A DNA stretch of 64,000 nucleotides from Oscillospiraceae bacterium (lineage in GTDB: Bacteria; Bacillota; Clostridia; Oscillospirales; QAMX01): assembly GCA_015067825.1 (NCBI GenBank), contig SVLQ01000006.1, forward strand, positions 1 through 64,000, written 5' to 3'. Positions 23,891 through 33,745 of the stretch are shown here, one piece after another. Numbering within the stretch: position 1 is the stretch's first letter; the number at the start of each line of letters is the position of its first letter. Under the pieces are notes generated by a model, which was given only the letters and a program-made list of their open reading frames with translations, was not told the origin of the DNA and searched no databases. A program made the translations under genes and the position numbers.

Positions 23891-24298
23891 ATGATGAAGC
23901 TCCAACTCACAAGCAGAGAATTCCGTTTGCTGCTTGACCTCGTTTATGCCGGCAACTGGGTGATCAACTCCATTCGCGGCGACGACCGCATCGGCGAATA
24001 CGATCAGGTGGAAAGCGCCGTTTTTGCCCACTGCCGCACCTGCGGGCTTGACCAGCTCGTGGAGGGTGCCGAGTCGGTGCCTTCGGCAAAATATGTCGAC
24101 GGCGGCATCCACGAAGCGATCCTTGACTACGAAGATATGGTTTTTTACGGTATTTTGGCCGAAGAACTGGCGCGCCGCGATCTGAAAGACCGCGACGTTG
24201 ACGGCGTTGACAGCGATCTGCTCGCCCGCAAAATCGACGCATACATGGCGGAGTTTTCCGCCAACGGCATCGAAAACGTCGCCGTTTCCGGTCTGTAA
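23891..24298 (+). CDS. Hypothetical acidic protein
   Basis: A 135-residue soluble, acidic protein that I recognise only as a type of small uncharacterised protein seen in Clostridia (LLLDLVYAGNWVIN, then ILDYEDMVFYGILAEELARRDL). No catalytic motif, signal peptide or membrane helix. Two adjacent ATGs (23891 and 23894) are possible starts, with a weak AAAGG site. It lies 48 bases after lexA and 44 before the P-type-ATPase-like gene, so all may be cotranscribed. Confidence 0.65.
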   Translation: MMKLQLTSREFRLLLDLVYAGNWVINSIRGDDRIGEYDQVESAVFAHCRTCGLDQLVEGAESVPSAKYVDGGIHEAILDYEDMVFYGILAEELARRDLKDRDVDGVDSDLLARKIDAYMAEFSANGIENVAVSGL

Positions 24299-24342
24299 CA
24301 GCAGCCCGGCCAAAAACTGACCACAGGTGGTGACTCCCCTCC

Positions 24343-26580
24343 GTGAATGACGCTCAACCGACCGCCCACGAGGAAGAACTCCTCGCCGACGAGCTCTCTG
24401 CCGCAGCCAATGCGCCCTCCGGCAGCAGCCGCAGTGAATTTGATCTTGCAAAACACGGGATCCTGCTGATGAAAGCCGGCAGGCTTGTTGTTTTGCTCTT
24501 TTTGTTTGCTTCTGCGCTGATGCTCTATCTGCAGGGTTCGGTGGCGGCATCGCTGTTTGTCGGTGTGCTTTGGGTTTTGATCGTTCTGACCCAGACGGTG
24601 GCCGAACGCATGCTCGCTTCACGGCTGCAGATCACGCATTCGACATTGACAACGCTGGAATTCCAGATGTTTTTGCCGCCGAAATCCGCCAATGCGCTCT
24701 ATCTTTCGCCGGTTCTGCGAATTCTGCCGGTGGTTCTCGCCGCGGCTGCCGCGCTGGTGTTTGCGTTCTATGCGAAATCGACCGCGTCTCCGTTCACCAC
24801 ACTGCTCGCATGCCTGTCCACGGCGTTTGTCTCCGGCGTTTCCATCGCCGCACCGTTTGCCGCCTACACCGTGTTTGAATCGCTGCGCAAAAAGGACATC
24901 GCCGTCAACGACACGCTGAGCATTGCACGTTTGGCGCGCGTGCGCACACTGCTCGCCGACCAATCGCTTTTCTACGGTTCGCGCAGCGCCGAGCTCCGCG
25001 GCTTCTACGCCAACGGCATGCTGCACCCGGTAACCGACCTCAATTTCGACGATTATCTCCCGCTCGTGCTTGGATTTTGCCACTGCGACGACGGTTCGCT
25101 CGCCTCGGCCTACGGATTCCGCCAGTCTTTGATGGATGTTTTGCTGCGCGGTATGCGCACAACGCCGATGGAACACCGCGAACTTCTGACGCCGCCCTCG
25201 GCGATCTTCACCCCCTACGACCCGGAAACCGGGTACATTTGCGCCAACCTCGCCTTTGCAGACGGCCGCCGCACCGTTTACCGCACCGGCAAGCCCGAAG
25301 TTTTGCTGCCGCAGGTGTCGCATATCCTCGACAAAAATATCGCGCGTCCCGCCGAAGCCTCCGACGCCAAACGTTTGGGGACGGTTTTGCAGAATATTTA
25401 CGAAATGGGCCGTCAGGCCATCGCCCTCACCGAGGTCAACGCCGATGATACGCTGACCTTCATCGGGTATCTCTTCGTCACCTCCGCCCCGGTCGCCGGT
25501 GCGGATTCCGCCGTCACCACGTTGCGCAAAAACGGCGTCAACATCGTTTACGTCAGCCGTGAGCAGGAAAGCTGCGCGTTCTACCGCGCCTCATCCCTTG
25601 GGATCACCTCCGACGCCAGCCGTATCCTCACCGGCACGCGCATTGCAAACTTCCGGCCGGAAAGCCTGGAACGCGCGCTCCCGCGAGCCCGCATTGCCGC
25701 GGAAATGCCAACAGAACAGCGCTCCTCTCTGGTCGCCGCACTTGCGGAACGCGATGGCGTTTTGGCTGCCGCATCGGAAGACCCGGCCGACGGTTTGTTT
25801 GTCGGCGCGGATATCACCATTTCTTCGCCTTCGGAGCGCGTTGCGGCCGATTATACCGTCCGTCACTGCAAAATCACCGACGTCGCCGAAATTTTCCGCA
25901 CCGTGCGCGGCGCATGCGATGCCGCCGTACGTGCGATGACCTTTGCCGTTTCTGTACCGCTGATGGCAGCGTTGTTTGTATTTCTGGCCGCGTGGGGCAC
26001 GACGATCCCGCCGTTTTCCGTGCCGTTGGCCGTGTTTCTCTGCGCATTCCTGCCGCTGCTGTTTGTGCTGCTGATTGCCGGACGCTCCGCCTCGATCCCG
26101 ACCGCCGCCAAACCGCTCGCCGGTCTTGGCGACAAGCCCGCCCGCAAAACCGTCCGCAAAAAGCCGGTAGCGCGGCTCTACCTCGCCTGGCAGGTTTTCA
26201 CCGCCGTGTTTGGCGCATTGTTTGCCGCCCATCTCTACGCAACGCTCTCTCCGGTCTCTGTGGCCGGGATTCCCGCCGCCGCAGCCGCTGCGTTTTTAAC
26301 GTTGCTGATGGTCTCGCTTTGTTCCGCGGCTGTCTCGTATTCTTGGGGCAATTCGCTGTTTTCCCTCATCGAGCGCAAAAACCGACCGATGATTTGGTTG
26401 GTGGCGCTCTTCGCCATTGCCGCTTTTGCCGCGCTGCGCGTGGATTTCGTCAACAAAATGCTTTCTCTGGAGACCGTCGGCTTCCGGTATCTGCCGCAAA
26501 CGGTGATACCTGCCGTTTTGATCGCGCTTTTGTATGAATTCGGGCTTCTGTTGGCCCGCGCGATCAACCGCAGAAAGTAG
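24343..26580 (+). CDS. P-type ATPase-like membrane protein lacking catalytic motifs
   Basis: A 745-residue protein laid out like a Ca2+/cation P-type ATPase: two helix pairs in the first ~190 residues, a large cytoplasmic part, then about six C-terminal helices (530-745). Segments match family landmarks: YRTGKPEVLLPQVSHIL (the KGAPE region), then GYLFVTSAPVAGADSAVTTL, VYVSREQESCAFYRASSLGI (where TGD..TA is expected), and the GDGxND region reduced to SEDPADGLFVGADI. DKTGT is absent where expected (about 200-215). All residues for phosphorylation and Mg binding therefore seem lost, yet the frame is intact. It starts at GTG after AGGTGGT. Probably a pseudoenzyme; its role is unknown. Confidence 0.75.
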   Translation: MNDAQPTAHEEELLADELSAAANAPSGSSRSEFDLAKHGILLMKAGRLVVLLFLFASALMLYLQGSVAASLFVGVLWVLIVLTQTVAERMLASRLQITHSTLTTLEFQMFLPPKSANALYLSPVLRILPVVLAAAAALVFAFYAKSTASPFTTLLACLSTAFVSGVSIAAPFAAYTVFESLRKKDIAVNDTLSIARLARVRTLLADQSLFYGSRSAELRGFYANGMLHPVTDLNFDDYLPLVLGFCHCDDGSLASAYGFRQSLMDVLLRGMRTTPMEHRELLTPPSAIFTPYDPETGYICANLAFADGRRTVYRTGKPEVLLPQVSHILDKNIARPAEASDAKRLGTVLQNIYEMGRQAIALTEVNADDTLTFIGYLFVTSAPVAGADSAVTTLRKNGVNIVYVSREQESCAFYRASSLGITSDASRILTGTRIANFRPESLERALPRARIAAEMPTEQRSSLVAALAERDGVLAAASEDPADGLFVGADITISSPSERVAADYTVRHCKITDVAEIFRTVRGACDAAVRAMTFAVSVPLMAALFVFLAAWGTTIPPFSVPLAVFLCAFLPLLFVLLIAGRSASIPTAAKPLAGLGDKPARKTVRKKPVARLYLAWQVFTAVFGALFAAHLYATLSPVSVAGIPAAAAAAFLTLLMVSLCSAAVSYSWGNSLFSLIERKNRPMIWLVALFAIAAFAALRVDFVNKMLSLETVGFRYLPQTVIPAVLIALLYEFGLLLARAINRRK

Positions 26581-26614
26581 AAAATCGTGCATCCATTATA
26601 AGGAGGAATGTCCG

Positions 26615-27223
26615 GTGCCGGAAATTGAGATCAAGCTCACGCATCCCGATCCGGGCGTTTTGATGGCCGCGTTCCGCGATCCCGCCATCGCCGCCGGCAG
26701 CACCGAACAAACCATCCGTATGCGCTCCGAATACTACGACACCGCCGACGAGATCCTCTTTGCCGCCCGGTGCGGCCTTCGTTTCCGCGCCGAAAACGAG
26801 CGCGGTGTTGTCACCCTGAAAACGCAGTCTGCCCCGTCCGACGCCTCCGGGCTTTCCGTGCGCGGCGAATTCGAGGTCGAAGCTACCTCGCTTTCCGAGG
26901 CACTGCCCAAGATCTGTGCGCTGGCTCCGGCTTACGCCGATCTGCTGCGCAAGGCCGCGCCCAATCTTCAGTTGACCGCCGCGGTCACCTTCACACGAAT
27001 CGAACGCCACGCCGTCTTTGGCGAAACGGAGATCGCGTTCTCCGTCGACACCGGCATTTTCAATCACGACCCCGCTAAGCCCTTCGCCGAATTCGAGGCG
27101 GAGCTTAAGCGCGGCAGCGCGGAAACGATGATCGCCATCTGCGCCGACCTCGCCAAGACCTACGGCCTTGTTCCGCTCGCCGACTCCAAGCTCAAGCGCG
27201 CACTCGCCTGCCGCTCGCGATAA
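26615..27223 (+). CDS. CYTH domain protein (triphosphate tunnel enzyme)
   Basis: A 202-residue CYTH/triphosphate tunnel metalloenzyme. The defining EIEIK motif is at residues 3-7, with later acidic and basic barrel strands (YYDTAD, LRFRAENE, VVTLKTQ, FEVEA, and the final ADSKLKRAL). Family members hydrolyse inorganic triphosphate or thiamine triphosphate, and some make cAMP; the short form here suggests a triphosphatase. The start is GTG at 26615, since AAGGAGG lies 8 bases upstream and the motif begins immediately. It follows the P-type-like gene by 34 bases, probably in one operon. Confidence 0.85.
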   Translation: MPEIEIKLTHPDPGVLMAAFRDPAIAAGSTEQTIRMRSEYYDTADEILFAARCGLRFRAENERGVVTLKTQSAPSDASGLSVRGEFEVEATSLSEALPKICALAPAYADLLRKAAPNLQLTAAVTFTRIERHAVFGETEIAFSVDTGIFNHDPAKPFAEFEAELKRGSAETMIAICADLAKTYGLVPLADSKLKRALACRSR

Positions 27224-27273
27224 GCAAACTCACATCCGCCCGTTTTTTTGCGGCGGAGAAAGGATATTACCCC

Positions 27274-28539
27274 ATGACTCGTATCAGCATCCCCAAGGGA
27301 ACCAAAGACGTTCTGCCCTCTGCCAGCCACGACTGGCAGTACCTTGAAAGCGTTCTCCGCGGCTGTGCCGCCGATTTCGGCTTCTCGGAGATCCGTTTCC
27401 CCGCATTTGAGCACACCGAGCTCTTCCTGCGCGGCGTCGGCGACACCACCGACATCGTTCAGAAGGAAATGTACACCTTCGAAGACAAGGGCGGCCGCTC
27501 GATCACCCTTCGCCCCGAAGGTACGGCCTCGGTCGTGCGCAGCGTCATCGAAAATGGCCTCTACGCCGGCACGCTGCCGCTGAAGGTCTACTACATCGCG
27601 CCGGTTTTCCGCTATGAAAAACCGCAGGCCGGCCGTCTGCGCGAGCACCATCAATTCGGCGTGGAGATGTTCGGTGCCGCCGGTGCCGCCGCCGACGCCG
27701 AGGTCATCGCGTTGGCCGACACCTTCCTGCGCCGCTTGGGCATCGAATCGCTGACCGTTTCGATCAACTCCATCGGCTGCCCCGTTTGCCGCAAGCGCTA
27801 CCACGAAGCGCTGCGCGAATACTTCGGCGCCTACAAGGGCGAGCTCTGCCCGCTCTGCTTGGATCGCATGGAGCGCAACCCGCTCCGTCTGCTCGACTGC
27901 AAAGAGCAACATTGCGGTGAGACCGCCGCAAACGCGCCGGTCACGCTCGATTACCTCTGCGACGAATGCCACACGCATTTTGAAGCCCTCAAGCGTGAGC
28001 TCGACCTGCTCGGCATCACCTACAAAATCGATCCGCGCATCGTCCGCGGCCTCGACTACTACACCAAGACCGTTTTCGAATTCGTCGCCACCAACATCGG
28101 CGCACAGTCGACCGTTTGCGGCGGTGGCCGATACGACCGTCTGGTCGAACAGCTCGGCGGTCCGGCTCTGCCCGGTCTCGGCTTCGGCTGCGGCCTGGAA
28201 CGTTTGTTGATGGTTCTGGCCGAAAGCGGCATCGCACTTCCGGCGGCCAAAGGCCCCGACATTTTCGTCGCCGCTATGGGTTCGTCCGCGGCCGAAAAGA
28301 CCGCGCAGCTCGTCACCGCCCTCAGAAGAGCCGGATTTGCCGCCGAGCGCGACGTCACCGGCCGTTCGCTGAAGGCACAAATGAAATACGCCGATAAACT
28401 CGGCGCCAACTTCTCGCTCACCATCGGCGACAACGAACTCGCTGAAAATACCGCAACCCTGAAAAATATGCGCACGGGCGAGGCAAGCCCGGTCGCGCTG
28501 ACCGCCGAAGCCATCGGTGCCGTTTTGTCGGCACGGTAG
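27274..28539 (+). CDS. hisS: Histidyl-tRNA synthetase
   Basis: A 421-residue class II synthetase charging tRNA-His. Visible elements are the opening PKGTKDVLP, motif 2 around VFRYEKPQAGRLREHHQFGVE (residues 110-130), the histidine-specific IDPRIVRGLDYYTKTVFE (near 255), motif 3 GLGFGCGLERLL (near 300), and a C-terminal anticodon-binding domain (330-421). Full length for the family. It is followed by aspS after 33 bases, the usual Gram-positive order. Confidence 0.97.
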   Translation: MTRISIPKGTKDVLPSASHDWQYLESVLRGCAADFGFSEIRFPAFEHTELFLRGVGDTTDIVQKEMYTFEDKGGRSITLRPEGTASVVRSVIENGLYAGTLPLKVYYIAPVFRYEKPQAGRLREHHQFGVEMFGAAGAAADAEVIALADTFLRRLGIESLTVSINSIGCPVCRKRYHEALREYFGAYKGELCPLCLDRMERNPLRLLDCKEQHCGETAANAPVTLDYLCDECHTHFEALKRELDLLGITYKIDPRIVRGLDYYTKTVFEFVATNIGAQSTVCGGGRYDRLVEQLGGPALPGLGFGCGLERLLMVLAESGIALPAAKGPDIFVAAMGSSAAEKTAQLVTALRRAGFAAERDVTGRSLKAQMKYADKLGANFSLTIGDNELAENTATLKNMRTGEASPVALTAEAIGAVLSAR

Positions 28540-28572
28540 GCTCGATCTGAATACAGAGAGGAAGAGAGTTCC

Positions 28573-30360
28573 ATGGCAGAAAAAACATTCCATCGTACCC
28601 ACCGCTGCGGCGAGCTTTCGCTGGCCGACGCCGGCAAGGCCGTCACGCTTTGCGGCTGGGTCCAGCGCAGAAGAGACCTCGGTGCGCTGATCTTCATCAC
28701 CCTCCGCGACCGCAGCGGCATCATCCAGTGCGTTTTCAACCGCGAAACCAACGCCGAGCTCGCCGCACAGGCCTTCACCCTCCGCAGCGAATACACCGTC
28801 TGCATCAAGGGCACCGTTGCCGAACGCGACGACTCCGCCAAAAACCCCAAGATGGAAACCGGCATGATCGAAGTCATCGCCAGCTCGCTGCAGGTCTTCT
28901 CCAAGGCCGATACGCCGCCGTTTGAGATCGTTGAAAACAGCGACGTCAACGAAGTGCTGCGCATGCAGTACCGCTACCTCGACCTGCGCCGTCCGGATAT
29001 GCAGCGCGTGATCGCCATGCGCCACCGCATCGCTCAGGCGACCCGCCGTTTCTTCGACAACGAAGGCTTCTACGAGATCGAAACCCCGATCCTGACTAAA
29101 TCGACGCCGGAAGGCGCGCGCGACTACCTCGTGCCCAGCCGCGTCCACCCCGGCAAGTTCTACGCCCTGCCGCAGTCGCCGCAGCAGTACAAGCAGCTTT
29201 TGATGCTCGCGGGCTTTGACCGTTACTTCCAGATCACCCGCTGCATGCGCGACGAAGACCTGCGCGTTGACCGCCAGCCCGAGTTCACCCAGGTCGACTT
29301 GGAGATGAGCTTCGTGGAAATGGAAGACGTCATTGAAGTCAACGAACGCTACATCGCCCACCTCTACAAAGAGATCCTCGGCAAGGAGATCCAGCTCCCG
29401 CTGCCGCGTCTGACCTACGCCGAGGCGATGGACCGCTTCGGTTCCGACAAGCCCGACCTCCGCTTCGGCTACGAGATCCGCAACCTGAGCGACGTCGTTT
29501 CTGCCTGCGGCTTCGGCGTTTTCGAAAACGCCGTCAAAAACGGCGGCAGCGTCCGCGCGATCAAGATCGACGGCGGTTCCGCCAAGATCAGCCGCAAGGA
29601 TATCGACGCGCTGACCAACTTCGTCAAGACCTACCGCGCCGGCGGTCTCGCCTGGATCCGTCTCACCGACGGCGGCGTGAAGGCGTCGTTTGAAAAATTC
29701 GTCTCCGCGGAGACCGTTTCGGCGATCCTCTCGACGATGGAAGCGGTCGACGGCGACATCGTCCTCATCGTTGCCGACGCGAAAAACCGCGTCGTGTTCG
29801 ATGCGCTGGGTGCGCTCCGCTGCGAATGTGCGCGCAGAACCGGCGTGATCGACAAGGACGACGTCAAGCTCCTTTGGGTCGTTGAATTCCCGATGTTTGA
29901 GTACTCGGAAGAAGAAGATCGCTTCGTGGCGATGCACCATCCCTTCACCGCCCCGCTCGACGAAGACATCGATAAGCTCACGACCGATCCGGCTTCCGTC
30001 AAGGCAAAGGCCTACGACATGGTCTTGAACGGCTTTGAACTCGGCGGCGGCTCCATCCGTATCCATTCCAGCGAGCTGCAGGCAAAGATGTTCGACGCGC
30101 TCGGCCTCTCGGAAGAAGTGCAGAAAGAGCGTTTCGGCCACCTGATCGAAGCCTTCCGCTACGGCGCTCCGCCGCACGGCGGTTTGGCGTTCGGCCTCGA
30201 CCGCATCTGTATGCTGATGGCCGGCCGCGACAACATCCGCGACGTCATCGCCTTCCCGAAGATGCAGAATGCTGCCGAACTGATGATGAACTCGCCCGAC
30301 ACCGTCGACGAAAAACAGCTCACCGACCTGCATATCGCCCTCGCGCTGGAAGATCTGTAA
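28573..30360 (+). CDS. aspS: Aspartyl-tRNA synthetase
   Basis: A 595-residue bacterial-type class II synthetase. It has an OB-fold anticodon domain (residues 1-110, CGWVQRRRDLGALIFI), the catalytic core with YLDLRRPDMQ and FYEIETPILTKSTPEGARDYLVPSR (about 135-180), QSPQQYKQLLM, motif 2 FQITRCMRDEDLRVDRQPEFTQ, the bacterial GAD insertion (about 290-420), and motif 3 GLAFGLDRI near 535. Whether it also charges tRNA-Asn cannot be told. It is the second gene of the hisS-aspS operon. Confidence 0.97.
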   Translation: MAEKTFHRTHRCGELSLADAGKAVTLCGWVQRRRDLGALIFITLRDRSGIIQCVFNRETNAELAAQAFTLRSEYTVCIKGTVAERDDSAKNPKMETGMIEVIASSLQVFSKADTPPFEIVENSDVNEVLRMQYRYLDLRRPDMQRVIAMRHRIAQATRRFFDNEGFYEIETPILTKSTPEGARDYLVPSRVHPGKFYALPQSPQQYKQLLMLAGFDRYFQITRCMRDEDLRVDRQPEFTQVDLEMSFVEMEDVIEVNERYIAHLYKEILGKEIQLPLPRLTYAEAMDRFGSDKPDLRFGYEIRNLSDVVSACGFGVFENAVKNGGSVRAIKIDGGSAKISRKDIDALTNFVKTYRAGGLAWIRLTDGGVKASFEKFVSAETVSAILSTMEAVDGDIVLIVADAKNRVVFDALGALRCECARRTGVIDKDDVKLLWVVEFPMFEYSEEEDRFVAMHHPFTAPLDEDIDKLTTDPASVKAKAYDMVLNGFELGGGSIRIHSSELQAKMFDALGLSEEVQKERFGHLIEAFRYGAPPHGGLAFGLDRICMLMAGRDNIRDVIAFPKMQNAAELMMNSPDTVDEKQLTDLHIALALEDL

Positions 30361-30467
30361 CGATTCATATTCTTTTCATTTACAAAACGGACATATATCG
30401 TTCATCAGAAATGTTATAATGAACATGACGCTTTGCGCATTCATGAGAGGAAGGAAGCAGCACTTTT

Positions 30468-31409
30468 ATGATTGAAGTCACAAATTTGGTCAAGCACTAC
30501 GGCGATAAGAAAGCCGTCAACGACATCTCGTTTACCATCAACGACGGCGAACTCGTCGGTTTCCTCGGGCCCAACGGCGCCGGTAAGTCGACGACGATGA
30601 ACGTCCTGACGGGTTACCTCTCCGCCACCTCCGGTTCCGCGAAAATCAACGGCGTGGACATTCTCGAGGACCCGATCAACGCCAAACGCCACATCGGTTA
30701 TCTGCCCGAGCAGCCCCCGCTCTATATGGACATGACCGTCAACGAATACCTTGATTTCATCTGCGATCTCAAGGGCGTCAAGGACGGCCGCAAGCAGCAC
30801 ATCGACGATATGTGCGAGCTCACCGGCATCACCCACGTTTACAAGCGCATGATCCGCAACCTTTCCAAGGGTTACAAACAGCGCGTCGGCCTCGCGCAGG
30901 CGCTGATCGGCAACCCCGAAGTTCTGATTCTGGACGAGCCCACCGTCGGCCTCGACCCGATCCAGATCATCGAAATCCGCAATGTCATCAAGGATCTCGG
31001 CAAAAAGCGCACCGTCATCCTCTCCAGCCACATTCTGCCCGAAGTGCAGGCGATCTGCGAGCGCGTTCTGGTCATCAACCACGGCGAGATCATCGCCAAC
31101 GATACCCCGGCCAACCTCTCGCGCTACGTTGACATCGACCGCAAGATGCAGATCCGCGTGGCCGGCAGCGTTGAAAAGGTGCAGCCGTTGCTCGCGCGCA
31201 TTCCGGAAATGGAACGCGTGATCTTTGAAGGCAACATCGAACCCGAAACCTGCGACTTTATCCTCGAGCCCAAGAGTCAGATCGACATCCGCAAAACCGT
31301 GTTCAACACACTGGCCAACGCGGGCTGCCCGATTCTGATGTTCAGCCCGGTCTCGGCCTCGCTGGAAGACATCTTCATCAAGCTCACCGCCGAACAGGCC
31401 GGCAAGTAA
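30468..31409 (+). CDS. ABC transporter ATP-binding protein (GldA-like)
   Basis: A 313-residue ABC ATPase for an ABC-2 type permease. Walker A is GPNGAGKST (about residue 39), the signature LSKGYKQRV (about 136), Walker B VLILDEPTVGLDP (about 155), and the H-loop SSHILPEV. The ~90-residue C-terminal extension resembles GldA/NatA-type proteins. A TATAAT at 30415-30420 with a weak -35 lies upstream. It heads a four-gene operon with the permease, GldG-like and DUF4340 proteins. Confidence 0.92.
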   Translation: MIEVTNLVKHYGDKKAVNDISFTINDGELVGFLGPNGAGKSTTMNVLTGYLSATSGSAKINGVDILEDPINAKRHIGYLPEQPPLYMDMTVNEYLDFICDLKGVKDGRKQHIDDMCELTGITHVYKRMIRNLSKGYKQRVGLAQALIGNPEVLILDEPTVGLDPIQIIEIRNVIKDLGKKRTVILSSHILPEVQAICERVLVINHGEIIANDTPANLSRYVDIDRKMQIRVAGSVEKVQPLLARIPEMERVIFEGNIEPETCDFILEPKSQIDIRKTVFNTLANAGCPILMFSPVSASLEDIFIKLTAEQAGK

Positions 31410-31438
31410 GCGGGTCAGAAAGGAAGGAAAGACAATCT

Positions 31439-32143
31439 ATGTTTGCAGTGTACAAACGCGATCTGCGCGCCTTTTATACCACCCCGATCGGATACGTGTT
31501 CAGCGGCATCCTGATCCTCATCATGAACCTCTGCTTCTACTTCTTGAACGTTGAAACCAGCTCCTCCAACGTCAAGCCGATCTTCTATCTCCTGCTGATC
31601 GGTCTGGCGTTCCTCGCCCCGATCCTGACGATGCGTCTTCTGAGCGAAGAAAAGAAGATGAAGACCGACCAGCTCCTCTTCACCGTTCCGATCCGCATGA
31701 CCGATATCGTCCTCGGCAAGTACCTCGCCGCGATGAGCGTTTTCGTCATCTCGTTGCTCGGCACCTTCATGATCCCGCTCATCCTCGCCGCCTACAGCGT
31801 TTCCGAACCGTGGGCGATCTTCGGCAACTACGTGGCGATCTTCTTTGCCGCCAGCGCCTTCATCGCCATCGGTCTCTTCATCTCCAGCTTCACCGAAAAC
31901 CAGCTCGTCAGCGCGCTCGTCACCTGGACCGTTCTGATCGGTCTGTGGCTGGTCGACCTGCTCGTCGCCAACATTGAAATTGTCGCGGTCAAAACCGTTG
32001 TCAGCTGGCTCTCCGTCTTCAGCCGTTATTCGAGCTTTACCTACGGTCTGTTTGATCTGTCCGACATCATCTACTACATCAGCGTTGCGGCCGTCTTCAT
32101 CTATCTGACGATCCGTATGCTCGACAAAAAGCGTTACGCTTAA
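31439..32143 (+). CDS. ABC-2 type permease (GldF-like)
   Basis: A 234-residue membrane protein with six hydrophobic helices. It opens YKRDLRAFYTTPIGYVFSG, the amphipathic entry typical of GldF-type ABC-2 permeases, and carries SEEKKMKTDQLLFTVPI at the coupling region. It lies 29 bases after the ATPase gene and 18 before the GldG-like gene. The exported substrate is unknown; in Bacteroidetes the related complex serves gliding motility, but non-gliding Firmicutes carry it too. Confidence 0.88.
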   Translation: MFAVYKRDLRAFYTTPIGYVFSGILILIMNLCFYFLNVETSSSNVKPIFYLLLIGLAFLAPILTMRLLSEEKKMKTDQLLFTVPIRMTDIVLGKYLAAMSVFVISLLGTFMIPLILAAYSVSEPWAIFGNYVAIFFAASAFIAIGLFISSFTENQLVSALVTWTVLIGLWLVDLLVANIEIVAVKTVVSWLSVFSRYSSFTYGLFDLSDIIYYISVAAVFIYLTIRMLDKKRYA

Positions 32144-32161
32144 GGTAAGGAGGACGGACAC

Positions 32162-33745
32162 ATGAACAACAAAACGCCTGATAAGAGAACCTACAAGGCG
32201 CCGGTCAAGAACGCCGCCGCCAAAAAACCGGAAACCAAGATCACCAAAAAGGCTGCCCCGGCCAAAGCTGCCGAAGGCTCGCTGCGCGCGAAATTCTCGA
32301 AATTCAACTTCAAGCTCAAAAAACAGCGCCTGAAGTACGGCTCGCTCGCGACCGTGATGTCGCTCCTGCTCGTCACCGCCGTCATCCTCGGCAACGTCCT
32401 TGTCGGCATCGTCACCGACAAATACGGTCTCAAGTTCGACATGACCAGTGAACAGCGCTTTGAACTGAGCGATGCGACCATCGACATGCTCGAAGAACTG
32501 GACAAAGAAGTCACGCTCCATGTCTTCATGACCGAAGAAAACTTCCGCTCCATGACCTACGGCAACGAAATGGCCGAAATTATGTACGGTTACGAAGTGC
32601 ATTCGGGCGGCAAGGTCACCGTCAACTACGTTGACCCGGTCCGTAACCCGGGCTTCGTCCACAAGTATGAATCGATCGTCGAGATCTCCAACGGCTCGAT
32701 CGTCATCGAAAGCGGCGAAAAGTACCGTGCGCTGTCGCTTACCGACCTCTACTACTGGTACGATTCGACCCAGACCTCGGCTGTCGGTGTTTCGATCGAA
32801 CGTCGTCTCTCCAACTCGATCCTCTACATGGACGTTGAAAACCCGCCCACGGCTGCGATTCTGACCGGTCACTCCAGTGTCGGCGGCAACAACCTCGCTC
32901 AGAAATTCTATGAAGCCAACTACAACGTCATCTCGCTCAACCTGATGACCGACGAGATCCCTGACGAAGTCTCTGTGCTCATCGAATGCTGCCCGACCAC
33001 CGACTACACCGAATCGGAAATCCTGAAGCTCGAAAAATACTTCAAAACCTACCGCGACTTTATCTTCATCGCCGGTGCCGATGCGCCGAAGCTGACCAAC
33101 CTCGAACTCCTCTTCCGCGAATGGGGCGTTGAGTTCGACAACTCGCTCGTCTGCGACAGCCAGTACCGCGTTGGCGGCAACTACGTCAATGTTGCGACCG
33201 TTGCCACCGCCACCGACCACAACCTCACCGCCGGCTTCGGCACCATGAAATACGTCATCGCGCCGTATTCCAAGCCGATGACGATCGTTCCGATCTCCTC
33301 CGACCTCTACTCGGTCACCGAACTGCTCCAGACCTCGCCGTCGTCCTACGCGAAAGTCAAGGAAGACAACGCGACCATCGAATCGTACGAACAGGCGGAA
33401 GGTGATGAAGTCGGTCCGTTCTCGAGTGCGATCCTGACGACCTATTCGCAGATCGTCAACAACAAGACCGTCTCTTCGAACCTACTCTTCATCTCGACGC
33501 CGTATATGTTCGAAGCTTCGATCATGGAAAGCGACAGCTACGGCAACATGCGCTTCCTGACCAATATCATCAACGAGTTCAACCCCGGCGTCACCACGCT
33601 CGATATCAAGAGCAAGCGCTTCACCGATCCGGAACTGGAAGTCATCGGTAACGACCTGTCGGTCATGCTCGTTCTGCTCTGCGCGATCCCGGCCGTGATC
33701 ATCATCATGGGTATTGTCGTTTGGTACAGGAGGAAGAATCGCTAA
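32162..33745 (+). CDS. GldG-family ABC transporter accessory protein
   Basis: A 527-residue protein with a Lys/Ala/Pro-rich cytoplasmic N terminus (about 1-55), one membrane helix (about 60-85, ATVMSLLLVTAVILGNVLVG), a large extracytoplasmic domain of the ABC_transp_aux type (including ALSLTDLYYWY and ILTGHSSVG), and a second helix at the C terminus (about 500-520). It is thought to form the outer part of GldFG-like exporters. Its stop overlaps the next start by one base (TAATG), so translation is coupled. Confidence 0.88.
   Translation: MNNKTPDKRTYKAPVKNAAAKKPETKITKKAAPAKAAEGSLRAKFSKFNFKLKKQRLKYGSLATVMSLLLVTAVILGNVLVGIVTDKYGLKFDMTSEQRFELSDATIDMLEELDKEVTLHVFMTEENFRSMTYGNEMAEIMYGYEVHSGGKVTVNYVDPVRNPGFVHKYESIVEISNGSIVIESGEKYRALSLTDLYYWYDSTQTSAVGVSIERRLSNSILYMDVENPPTAAILTGHSSVGGNNLAQKFYEANYNVISLNLMTDEIPDEVSVLIECCPTTDYTESEILKLEKYFKTYRDFIFIAGADAPKLTNLELLFREWGVEFDNSLVCDSQYRVGGNYVNVATVATATDHNLTAGFGTMKYVIAPYSKPMTIVPISSDLYSVTELLQTSPSSYAKVKEDNATIESYEQAEGDEVGPFSSAILTTYSQIVNNKTVSSNLLFISTPYMFEASIMESDSYGNMRFLTNIINEFNPGVTTLDIKSKRFTDPELEVIGNDLSVMLVLLCAIPAVIIIMGIVVWYRRKNR

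Noticed and set aside
27235-27260. Terminator or T-box before hisS
   Set aside because: CCGCC/GGCGG encloses the T-run inside the loop, and no T-box consensus or specifier stem was found.
27160-30333. A 1057-codon open frame on the minus strand
   Set aside because: It lies entirely antisense to hisS and aspS, whose products are unmistakable. GC-rich codon bias opens the opposite frame, and the translation has no recognisable motif.
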